64,000 nt of DNA, taken from assembly GCF_020906515.1 (NCBI RefSeq), contig NC_085850.1, positions 372,001 through 436,000 on the forward strand, read 5' to 3'. This stretch comes from Vanrija pseudolonga (taxonomy: Eukaryota > Basidiomycota > Tremellomycetes > Trichosporonales > Trichosporonaceae). The first letter of the stretch is position 1. Each line of letters begins with the position of its first letter. Below the pieces are notes generated by a model, which did no database searches, was not told the DNA's origin, and was given only the letters and a program-made list of their open reading frames with translations. Made by a program: the position numbers and the translations under genes. Positions 1 to 10,260 of this stretch are shown here, one piece after another.

Positions 1-3000
1 CAGTACGTGTCGGAGGCTTCATGCGTTCCAACTGACCCTTGCAGTTAACAAAGAAGTCCAAGGACGATGAAGACACACCGCCAGCTTCACCCGGACCAAA
101 GTCTGCGCTTCCGTCTCCTACAAAGGCCGCACCTCCAGCACGAGCTGCTCCGCCTAAAGCAGCAGCGCCCAAGATGCCACCACCAGCTGCAGCGGGACCC
201 TCCAAGCCGCCAGCGAAGCCGCCAGCTGCTGCTGGTAAGCCTGGAGCTGCCAAGACACTGGCTGGATCACCTACGGACCCGGTGAAGTACCGGTACAGTC
301 CGGAGGAGGCTGCGGCGCGTGCGGAGGAGGCCATCCCCGCCAATTACCACTCGGCTCTCGCCGACGCCGCCTGGAAGGTCCGTCTCGAGGCCGCCGATGA
401 GATGGTCAAGTGGATTGGCGAAGACGGCGGTGCCGAGGCGGTGGACAGCGAAATCATGATGCGTTTCTTGGGCAAGACGCCAGGTTGGGGAGAGAAGAAC
501 TTCCAAGTGAGTCTGGAGCGTCACGACCACAACGCTGACTTTACAAGGTTTCGTCCAAGCTGTACCAGGTCATGTCGTTGATGGCTGAGAAGAGCCCATC
601 GTTTGGAAAGCCAGCAGCTTCGCTGATCATTGGGCCGTTGACGGACAAGCTCGGCGACCTGAAGCTGAAGAAGCCTGCTGGAGACGCCCTTTCGCTGTGC
701 GCTGAGAGGACGTCTCTGGCGTTTGTTCTTGCCCAATCCTTCGAGCCCATGACCAAGCAGAAGGCCCCCAAGGCTCAGGCGGACGCCTTGACGTGGATCA
801 AGCAGCAGGTCATCGACTTTGGTATCGCTGGCATCGCTCTTCGCGAGTTCATCACTTTCATCAAGACGGCTCTTGGCTCACCAAACGCGGCTGTGCGCTC
901 TAGCGCTACTGCGTTGCTGGTGCAGGTCAAGGTTGGCGTTGGAGCAGACATTTCGGGCTTCATCGAGGACCTCAACCCACAGTTGTTGACCACGATCAAC
1001 AAGGAGTTTGACAAGGTTGACGGCCAGACGCCACCTGAACCAACTCGCCAACAGGCCGACCTCAAGGATGGCCCGGCTGCAGGCGCCAAGGGCGGCAAGG
1101 GCGGTGCAGACCCGCTAGACGACCTCATCCCCCGTGTCGACCTCGACAAGCTCGTCGCGTCGACGCCTGTCATCAACGACTCGAAGAGCGACGCTTGGAA
1201 GGTCCGAAAGGAAGCGTTCGAGGCGCTCAACGCTGTCCTGGAAGTCAAGTCCAACGGCCGGTTGAAGCCCAACATGGGCGAGATCGGTACAGTCTTGAAG
1301 AAGGCGATGGCAGACACCAACCTGTCGGTCAAGATGCTGGCCCTTGGCATCATCACCAAGATTGCAACTGGTATGGGCCAGCCGTTCGACAAGTACAACC
1401 GTCTGCTTGTCGCTGCTGTCTGCAGCGTCTGCGCGGACCAGAAGGCCACGACTCGATCGGCGGCGTTGACAACCCTCTCTGCCATTGCCGACGCTTGTGG
1501 GTCTCTGGACACAATGTATGCTGGCATTGGTGCCAGCTTGGAGAGCACCAACCCGGCGCTCCGGTCCTCTGTTCTCGGCTGGGTGGGCGACCGTCTTTCC
1601 GCAGAGCCACCAAGCCGAACGGCAGACCTGACCCCTCTCGGAGCACCAGTGATTGCAGGTCTCGAGGACCGTAATGGTGACGTGCGAAAGGCTGCCGGCG
1701 TTGTCCTTCCATTTGTCATTGCCAGCGCGGGCTTCGACTTCGTCATGGACCAGTGCGCTGGCCTCAAGCCGGCGTCCAAGGCGACGATTGTTCCGCTTGT
1801 CAACGCTGCGCGGGGTGCGGCTGCTGATGCTGCTCCAACGCCAGCGGCGGCTCCGGCAGCCAAGATGCCCGCCGCTGCCGGACCTGCTCGTACCATGAGT
1901 ATCAAAGCTCCTGGTGCTAAGACAGCGCCCGGTACTCCTCGAGCAGGTTCCACTGCACCGGTGCTTCCCAAGGCGACAACTCCTGGCCCGGGACGGTCGC
2001 TCGCAATGAAGGCACTCTCCTCCGCGCCTGGCACTCGCCCGACCTCCAGCCTCAGCGACGACAGGCCCACAGGCATTGCAACCAAGATGCGTCTCCCGAC
2101 TGCGCGAAGCGGCTCCAGTTCCACAATAGCGTCCATCGCTACTGCTCCAGCGGCACCTTCGGGACGCACGCTGCCGTTCTTGACAAGTGCCCCAGAACCA
2201 CGCTTGCAACGATTGAAACGAGACGCGAGCCGTTGGTCGCTCGAGGCTGCTGCTCGCGCAGACAGCTTAGAGTACCTCTACTCCCAGATGGAGCCTCACA
2301 CCAGCCCCGACATCTTCACACTGCTCTTCAGCAAGGACCACAAGGCCGAGGAGGACTTCATGGCATCTCTTGCCGTAATCGCCGAGTTCTACGACGCTGA
2401 GACGGCTCCTTCATTCGGCCTCCCAGAGCATGAAATCGTCGCGATCCAGCAGGTCAACGTCGACCTCGCGCTCAAGTACGCGGCTGCCCGCCTTCTGTCC
2501 AACAATACCCAGCTTGGAATCAGGTCGCTGGAGGTCATTTCCAACGTGCTAGATGGCTTGGCACGCAGTGGAGAGCGGCTGAGTGAGACAGAGGTCAAAC
2601 TTTTTGTGCCGGCTCTTGTGATCAAGGTGCGTTACACTGTGCAGGGATCAGGCTAACCCTTGCAGCTTGGAGACGCCAAGTTTGGTCCAAAACTGGCGCC
2701 TATCTTTGAGGGGCTGGACAAGATCATTCCCGCATCGCAGGTCGTCCAGTTGCTCGTTCAGTACGGTCTCGAGGACAAGTCGGCGGGCAAGACGTGTCGC
2801 AACGAATCTCTCGCCCTTATCGAGAAGACGTATCGCAAGCGAGGATCAGTGTTACGGCAGGGCGATCGCGCGTTCTATGAAGTGGTCGCCAAGTGCATCG
2901 CGGATCAGGGCACGCGTAACGCAGCACTCAACCTCATGGCGTGAGTCTAGTGTTTCCCGCAATGTTGCAAGCTAACGAGACAAGCTTGCTTCAGTTGCAG

Positions 3001-5176
3001 GGCGAGTCTAGGAACCTGACCGCGGTGATTGAATCCATGCCCACTTCGTCCAAGGATATGCTTGCGAACCGACGAGCGACGCTTGCTGCCTCGAAAGCCG
3101 GCGCTCCCTCAGCCATTGCTCGCGCTTCAGCTACCGACTCTGGACCGACTTCCCCTCGCTCAGCTTCACCGCGGCCGAAGGCTGCTGGGACGAACCGGCT
3201 TTCAAGGGAGATTCCGGGGCCGTCGTCTGGTCCGACGTCGCCTGGTCCCACTCGCCCAGCGTCCCGCGGTATCCCTGCACCCAGCACCCGTTTACCCACA
3301 ACGTCTGGGTCGTCAACACCATCGCGTGCGATCCTCGTCCCGTCTTCGTTGCGGCCTGCTTCTGCAGCCTCGTCTGAAGCCTCGGGCTTACCCATGCCAG
3401 GAGCGTCGAAGCGCACCTCCAGACTGCCGACGGCGGGAGCCGAGCTGTCGACCAACATTAACGGCCCCACTCGCCCGTCGACTCAGCCGCTTGGTCGCCC
3501 AGTCCCAGCACCTGCCCCAGCAGTCAGCGAAGCTGTCCTCGCTATCGAGGCCGCAAAGACACGGGATGTCGATGAGTCTGCCGAGGCGCTCAAGAGGCTG
3601 TCCACTCTGGTCGAAGAGGAGGAGGCGCTGTTCGTGCCCGAGGCAAAGGCTCTCCTGGACGTCTTGTGCCACCAGCTTGAACTCACGTCGCTCAACCCCG
3701 TCGACCTGCTCGAGGCTCGCAGCCTGCGACGAATCAAGCACCTCATGCGCTCGATCCATATTGCATTTGGCCGAGCCGTGATTGTGACGAAGTTCAAGCT
3801 GCAGGCCCTCGAGCGCCTGTTCTCTGGCATCAGACTGCACTACGCCCTCCTCGAGGTCTGGAGCGAGAACGAGCCAGAGGAGAACCAGCAGGCCAACGAC
3901 TTACGGGACTACATGAGTATGGTCCTGAGCTCGATCATTGCCACGCCGTCGCGCGAGCTGGTTTACGCCATGCTGTTCGACGCGCTGGTCGACCTCTGTC
4001 GTGACATGACGCCGAACCAGGACCCACGAATCGCGAGCGAGATTGGTGTTGTGCTTCAGTGCACGTACAAGCGTGTACGCTCGATCGACTCGGACCTGCG
4101 CAACAACCGTATCGCGGCTGGCACGCTACTCAGCATCATCGAGGACCTGCTACAGGTCATTCCGCCTGTCCAGTGGCGCCGCCGTCCAAAGTATGGCCTT
4201 CCGCACGGCGACCTGCCACTGCGTGTCGTCAAGACCCTACTCCAGCGTGTCATTGTCTACACCAAGGAGATCAACGTGGGCATTTACGACCTTTTGCAAG
4301 AGCAGTTTGGCGCCGAGGCCGACATGACGACGGTGTACAGTTACATCTTCCGAATCTGTGAGTCTAGTGTGTGTGAGTGGAGACTGACAAAGTCCAGCGT
4401 CGGCAGAGGAAGCACCCCCGCCTGAGAAGGCAGCCCCGGCCGACTCTGTTGTTGCTCGTCGTGCAACCAACGGCCACGAGCGCCCAGTGAGCCTGTTATC
4501 GACCGGCAAGAGAATGTCGGTCGTTCCCGAGCCTCCAGCCCCGCCTGTTAGCAAGTCGCCAACCCGCGATGTCAGTGAGGCGGAGCGACTGGTTCGCCGT
4601 CTGACCGACACGAGGGACAGCGAGCAGCGTCTGAACGACCTGCACGCGTTCATGAAGTCGAGCCCGGAGAATGAGGCTGAGGCTCGCGCGGCCGTCGCTT
4701 CGATTCTCAACCCCGCTGCACAGACCTTCGTCTGGCGTGCGATTGACCGCCGAAGTGGCGAAGGCGCTGAGCCTCGCTCACCGACCGTCGCTGCCACGAC
4801 GGTGCCGCCGCAGCCCGCATCGCCCATTCGCTCCCCAGTCCGCGAGCTCACCTCGCCGCCTCTGAGTAACGCGTCGTCCGTGTCTGGTCCCTCGCGGCGT
4901 ACGTCTCTTGCGCCTCGCCCATCTTCGATGGCGGGCTACGACAAGAATGCGCCAGTCGACGACCAGCTGGCACAGCTCAAGGCGGTGTTTGCACGCACGT
5001 CTCGTACCTCAGGGTCATCGCCTACGACGAGACCGCTGAGTGACTATGAGCGCGTGTCACCTACCCCTGAGCGGCCTCTGAGCGACATTGAGCCTCTGCG
5101 CGCTGCCCAGTTGGCTGCACAGCGGCGGCCGCTGAGCGAGATTGAGCTGGGCAAGACGACGCCTTCGCCTGAATGA
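1..5176 (+). CDS. XMAP215/Dis1/Stu2-family microtubule polymerase (5' partial)
   Basis: This is a TOG-array protein that binds tubulin dimers and speeds microtubule plus-end growth at kinetochores and spindle poles. Coding exons are 45-506, 548-2626, 2666-2940, 2985-4357 and 4398-5176, after an intron at 3-44; together they give 1655 residues in one frame, so the start lies left of the window. Visible parts (counted from base 45): a Pro/Ala/Lys linker; a TOG domain about 82-312 with the HEAT-repeat motif AAWKVRLEAADEM; a second about 344-576 with SDAWKVRKEAFEAL; an Ala/Pro linker; a third helical TOG-like block about 695-955; a Ser/Pro basic linker of the microtubule-lattice-binding type; a helical C-terminal domain from about 1122; and a Ser/Pro tail. 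With further TOGs expected upstream, this resembles the long animal-type array more than the two-TOG yeast Stu2. The family call is firm; the TOG count is not. Confidence 0.9.
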
Positions 5177-6536
5177 GGCGTGGTCGTCGTCGTTGTCGGG
5201 CGCGTCGTGGGCACTAGTCGTATTCCCATTGTATCACTGCTGCACCTCCAATGCATGGCGTCGTGTTTGTTTGCGTACTTGGTTTAGGCCGAGGCACTCT
5301 CCCGGCGGCGGCGGCCACGAGGCCACGAGGGCGAGATTGATCAAGGGTTGTAGCTCAAGATGACATACAAGGCCGCGTGACATGATCGGGAACGCGGAAC
5401 CTCGACCTCGAGGGAAGGTTGTTTGGGTGGGCGGACATGAGGCAGGACAGGGTACAGCAGCGTAATGCAAAGCTTGAACGTCGCGCAAATCTGGCCCCAG
5501 CAGCAAGCAGCGTAGTATGTACCAGATCAGGACTGTTTGTACATATGAGCGCGGAACGGAACACTTCAGGACACGCTTCATGCCGTTGGCCATGTTTGTC
5601 CACCCCGTTGCCGTGGGTAGGGTGCAGCACCCGACAAGGTTTGGGCTGAAACGCGCCGCTGCTGGCCAGGTTACGGCAGCACGCGTGGCCGCCGTTGGCT
5701 GGGGTCTGGTTTGGGTAGAGTCGTTTACGCCGTTGCGTGTGTTGCTTAATTGGGCATCCTCTGCCCTTGAAGGCCATTTTGACGACGCTGCTCTCTGTTC
5801 CCTGTGCATCATCATGATGTACGTGCTGACTGTGTTTGCTTCCCTGCGTGCAGCTCCATTCCTTCTGCGGACGAAGCGACGATGACTTCCGCCGGCGTCT
5901 GGCGTCTGTCCACATTGCTAGCACCATGAAACTGTGCCCACCAAGACCCGCTGCCTCGGTTTCAAGGCACACACGACTCCATGTCCTCTCGCTCGCCAGC
6001 ACGAGATGGGCATACACCAACACTGCAGCGCGGCGTGGCGCAGGGCCGCAACGCCGCCGCGGCGTACTGGCTGGTGCCATGTGCCTGTGTCAGCTGCCTA
6101 CCTGCCTCGGCGCCGCTTGTGGTGGCTCGGGTCGGACCAACGTCCACTGGCCCTAACCTAGCGGGCCCGACTGCGACAATGCCCTCCCCGACCTCTTCCC
6201 TGGTCTACCGATCTCGCTCGACCTGAGCTAACTGGCTCCCAGAGGCGTCGAGGCGTCGCTGGTCCGATTCCATCCTTCCATGACCCAATCATCAATGCAT
6301 GCTAGGAACGAAACCACCCATCCACCGCCGCAGCCTACTGACTCTATTAGGCCTGCTTCTGACAAATTTCAACGCGCCGCACCGCGCGCTAGCACAGGAA
6401 GGAGGGCTTCTTGTTCTTCTTTGGTCTATTCGCGACAAGTTCGGCGGAGAGGTCGCGACTCTTTTCGGACATACTGGGCGCCTGGCGCCGGCTTTTGACA
6501 GCCTCGCAGCCAGAGCAAGCCTCGCTGGCACAAAAC
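5177..6536. other. Convergent intergenic region, no gene seen
   Basis: This 1.36 kb lies between the 3' ends of the TOG gene (+) and RCC1 (-). It should hold both 3' UTRs. Open frames here (for example 5355-6080 on -) have arginine- and cysteine-rich composition without domains and look like noncoding GC-rich sequence. I see no tRNA or repeat. Confidence 0.6.
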
Positions 6537-8620
6537 TTACGCCAACTTGCCAAGCAGGACACAGTGCTGGCCGCCAGCACTGGCCGCAACAGCCTTGTAG
6601 GGCTTGAGCTGCTTGCTACGCACCCATGTGGGTGTGTCGGCCGTCTCGGCGGAGCCGAGACCGAGCTGGCCCTGGTTGCCCAGACCCCAGGCGTACACCT
6701 TGCCGTCGCGCGACACAGCCAGGTTGTGGCGAGTGCCAGCCGAGATGGAAGCCACAGGGTTCGTGGTGGGTGCGTCAGACCACGCCTCAAGCTCGGGAGG
6801 GTCCTCGTAGTCGCCGATGGGGGGGAATGCAATCTGGGTCCAAGTGTCAGTTACGAAACTTTAAAAGCTCACACATCTCCAACCACTTACTCGAACAGGT
6901 TCGGGGACGTACTCGCCGGAAGGCACACGCAGCGACGCCTGGGCAGCGGCAACTGCAGTCTCGGCAGCAAGCTTGTCGTCCTCGTTGGGCTTCTCAGTAG
7001 CAAGCACATCGTCGAGCTTCTTCTGCGCCGCCTTGAGCTCCTCCTCCTTCTCGTGCTTGATGTCAGCCCGGCGTTCGTCGAGGCCAGCCTGGGCAGGGTG
7101 GTCGGGGCCGAGGCCGAGCTCCTTTGCGTCGTTGCGGCCGACACCCCAGACCTCGCCATTGTCGAACAGGAAGAGCGAGTGGTGCTCACCACCGTCGACC
7201 TGAACCACCTTGGCGCCATTGTGGTTCTCGGGCGAGAGCGAGTTGACAACAGTGGGTCGGATGACCATCTCCTCGTCGCCAGCGCGGCCCTCGAGACCAC
7301 ACTGCTTGAACGTGTTGAGGCCCCAGGCATAGACATGGCCGTTCTTGTCGACGGCGAACGAGTGGTACTGGCCGGCAGCAATGTGGACAATGTTGCGGAG
7401 GCCGAGACGCTCAGGCTCGAGGCCGTTGAGGCGACGGCGCTCCATTACGCGGCGGCCCAGCTGGTTCTGCTGGCCGTTGCCCCAGACGTAGACGTGGCCC
7501 TCGGTTGTGAGAGCCAGGACGTGGTCAGCACCGGCAGCAACGTCAACGACCTCGATGCGCTCGAAAGCATGGAGAGGGATGGGGTTGAACTGGAACGGCG
7601 AGTGGCCCACAACGCCATCGAAGCCGAGAACACCGTCGTTGGACTTGGCATCTGTCAGTGGCTTGGCCCTGTAACTGATCGCCGTAGCAAACTTACACGG
7701 AAGCTTCCCCAGGCGCGGAGCTTGCCCTTGTCAGAGAGGGCGACGCTGACGCTGTCACCGGCGGCAAGCTTGACAGCACGGAAGCCGTCCTTGGCAAGAG
7801 CGTCGACAACAAACGGCCAGGTCTCAAAGTCCTCAGCAGGGAGGGTTGAGCCGGCGTTGTTGGGGTCGGGGACATTGGCAGTGTTACGACCAAGGGCAGC
7901 ATTGTCGTTGATGCCCCACGAGCGGACCTGGTGGCCAAGTCAGCGGCGAACGGGGCGTTCGAACGCGCGCCGACTCACCTGTCCCTTCTCATCAATGGCG
8001 AGAGTGTGCATACCGCCAGCAGCGATCGTCTCGATGCCGCCCTTGTCGGGGCCAGAGCCAAGCTCGCCATCCTCCTTCTTCTCCTCGAACCTGGCCGAGT
8101 GAGCTCGAAGTTGGTGGTTCAGCTCCGCTCGGACTCACCACTTGTGGAGCTGGGGGCGGGGCTTCTCGTCGAGGTCATCGGGACCCGTGCCAAACTGTCC
8201 CATGTCGCCGGTTCCCCAGACGAAGACCGAGAGGCCCTGAGGCTCTTTACAGCGAGTCAGTGGTGGCCGAGTGGCAAAGGCAGTCAGCGAAACGCACCAG
8301 GAGCCTGCGCGACGGCGTTGATCTCGATGACACGGCGGCGCTTGGAGGCGGGCTTCGGGGCCGCCTCCTTGTCCTCCGTGGGTCCGTTTCTCTTGGTGCC
8401 AGATGCAGCGGCGGGCTTGTCGGCCTGGGCGGCCTTGGACGGCGGCTTGGCCTCGCTCTTGGAGGAAGGCTTCGAGGCCGCTGCCTTGGAGGCGGGCTTG
8501 GAGGACGCGGCCTTGGACGGCGGCTTGGAGGATGTCCTAGAAGAGGCTGCAGGTGTGAGCGGGGCTTGCGGGGGGGCTTTGGCTTTCCCTTGCCACTCGA
8601 AACTTACTGCGAGTGGCCAT
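6537..8620 (-). CDS. RCC1-type guanine nucleotide exchange factor for Ran
   Basis: This chromatin-bound factor loads GTP on Ran, driving nuclear transport and spindle assembly (Pim1 in fission yeast, Srm1 in budding yeast). Exons read downward: 8620-8608, 8546-8298, 8244-8139, 8090-7979, 7927-7699, 7651-6891 and 6833-6537, giving about 588 residues in frame. Residues 1-85 form a Ser/Lys/Ala tail with a basic KRRR stretch, likely nuclear and DNA-contacting. RCC1 propeller blades follow, with motifs such as FVWGTGDMGQFG, VYVWGNGQQNQLG, VYAWGLNTFKQCG and VYAWGLGNQGQLG. The fifth-exon donor (GTGTAA at 7698) was chosen because the stronger overlapping GTAAGT breaks frame. Between two late blades sits an Ala/Glu/Lys-rich, probably coiled-coil insertion (about 6925-7070). 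The first coding exon is only 13 nt. The stop overlaps a donor-like GTAAGT, so a further short exon is possible. Confidence 0.93.
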
Positions 8621-8829
8621 GTTGATTGATGTTGTGGGTGTTTACAAAACTGGAAAGTGTTGGTGGTGGCGTTGATATATTTTTTGGAGCGGCACAGAGA
8701 GAAGGTTGATGCTGCAAGTGCTACAGTTTATGCCGTGTTGATTTCTAGTCACAAATCTTTGTGCAAGAGTGTGTGCTATCGAGTGCTGTACACTGCAATC
8801 TATGCGAGAACAATGCAAAGTGGTCGAAA

Positions 8830-8841
8830 GGGGGGGGGGGG
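8830..8841 (+). repeat. Homopolymer G12
   Basis: Twelve consecutive G lie about 210 bp upstream of the RCC1 start codon. On the RCC1-sense strand this is C12. Such tracts are length-variable and sequencing-error-prone. Confidence 0.9.
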
Positions 8842-9245
8842 ATGGAGCAGAGTGCGCGGGCGATGAGAAGGTGCAGGTCGAGGCCGTTGTTGATGTCAAA
8901 GCTGCACATCCACTTCCAATTGGCGGCAGTGAGGTCATGACGACGGTGTGGGTGGTGGAATATGGTAGAGGGGAGGGTGGATTAAGTGGGAAGTTGATTC
9001 TGTTACATAATACCACGTGCATCTCACGCTGCGTCCTTGCTTCTCGTCACTGTTCAGATTGGGTTGCATGTTTACATCTGTCGTTTTCAGGGAAGAGAGG
9101 TTGTTGGTGGGTGGCCTTCCCTTTGCTCGTCTGCGCCCCCTTCCTTTTGTCTGTCCAGGAACAGCCGCCGCGGCCTTGTTGTTGCAGCAAGTCAGTGTCT
9201 GTGCGCTGCGGCGCATGTACGCCTTCTCAGTTGCCGTTCTGTCCT

Positions 9246-9270
9246 GTCCAGTCCAGTCCAGTCCAGTCCA
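9246..9270 (+). repeat. (GTCCA)5 tandem repeat
   Basis: Five perfect copies of the pentamer GTCCA, followed by a degenerate GTCAGTCC. It lies in the RCC1/Wee1 intergenic region. Confidence 0.9.
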
Positions 9271-10193
9271 GTCAGTCCTGTCTGGATGGCATTCCCTGTA
9301 CACTTCGGCCTGTTTCGCTGTTTACCCTGAGAGGACCTTTGGTTCAAAACCCCCCGGCCGCCACTCCCTGGGTCAACTGCGCCCCTGGGGCCTTGTTCCC
9401 TTTTTGACGCCACCGCCTCCTCGCCGCCACCCCTTGCACCCACCCCGCCCGTGCCGCGGGCTAAACAACTACGACAAGGTTGCCGGCACGACGCGACTCT
9501 CTTTTGAGCGTGTCGACGGTTTAGCTCTTCGGCACAAAGCTTACAGGGCCAGATGCAAGATTCAGAAACGCCACTGCAGGCAAGCCCAAGTCAAGCCAAG
9601 GCACGTCGACGACGAGCGAGCGAGACTGCCAGTCAGTCTTGTCAACCTTCTGGCCCGCGTCAGATGTGACCGTGGTCGACTAAGCCCCGAAAGCAGCAAG
9701 CACCCATCATAACACCCACCCCCCTCCCCCCCTCCTTCCTTTTAATCATCGCCCTTCTCCCCCCAACACAATCTAGACCCCCCCTCACCTACACCTTTTG
9801 CTTCTCATACTCTGTTTGAAAGCAAAAACGCAGGCGCAGGTGCATCGAAAGGGAGTGTGCCAAACTCTTGCACACACCACCACACACAAACACACAGACT
9901 CGCATCCACCCCCACACACACGCTCGGGACTTTGTTTTTCTGTTTCGATTCAAAACAACACAAATCGCATCTCGTCTTCCTTCCTTCTTCCCCATTAATG
10001 TCCCTTTTAAACGACAACGCCGAACATTGAATGGCAAGCACCCCCATCACCCGAACCGACATCGTCATCTCTCTGCCCTTGCCGCCCCGTTGCTTGTTCC
10101 TTGCCCCTCGTCGTCCCGTGTGCCCACCCCACGCGTCACACACGGCCCATTTACGAGTAACGCCTTCCCTCGGCAGCACCCCCATCTTCTTCT

Positions 10194-10260
10194 CACAACA
10201 ACAACAACAACAATAACAACAACAACAATCATCATCACCACCACCACCAACACTGCAACC
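10194..10260 (+). repeat. CAA / CAT / CAC trinucleotide tract in the Wee1 leader
   Basis: A near-continuous CAA run changes into CAT and CAC units and ends directly before ACC-ATG of the Wee1 gene. It is probably an unstructured 5' UTR segment. Confidence 0.8.

Larger units (their letters stand above)
8621..10260. promoter_or_regulatory. Shared RCC1 / Wee1 divergent promoter region
   Basis: This 1.64 kb separates two divergently transcribed cell-cycle genes. It contains a run of 12 G at 8830-8841, five GTCCA repeats at 9246-9270, a pyrimidine-rich block about 9713-9785, CA-rich sequence about 9860-9925 and a CAA/CAT/CAC run leading into the Wee1 start codon. The right half reads as a long Wee1 leader. 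I found no convincing gene inside. Confidence 0.6.

Noticed and set aside
775-2169. 464-residue antisense frame in the TOG gene
   Set aside because: No domain, and it lies wholly within well-supported TOG exons.
6411-8102. 563-residue plus-strand frame over RCC1
   Set aside because: It crosses several RCC1 introns and shows only mirror-image composition of RCC1 exons.
9320-9360. Possible tRNA: GGTTCAAAACC resembles a B box
   Set aside because: The flanking bases do not form a T stem or acceptor stem and no A box lies at the right distance.
9867-10260. In-frame N-terminal extension of Wee1
   Set aside because: The upstream frame is CA-repeat sequence (His/Thr/Pro runs) and lacks a convincing start; the ATG at 10261 has the better context.
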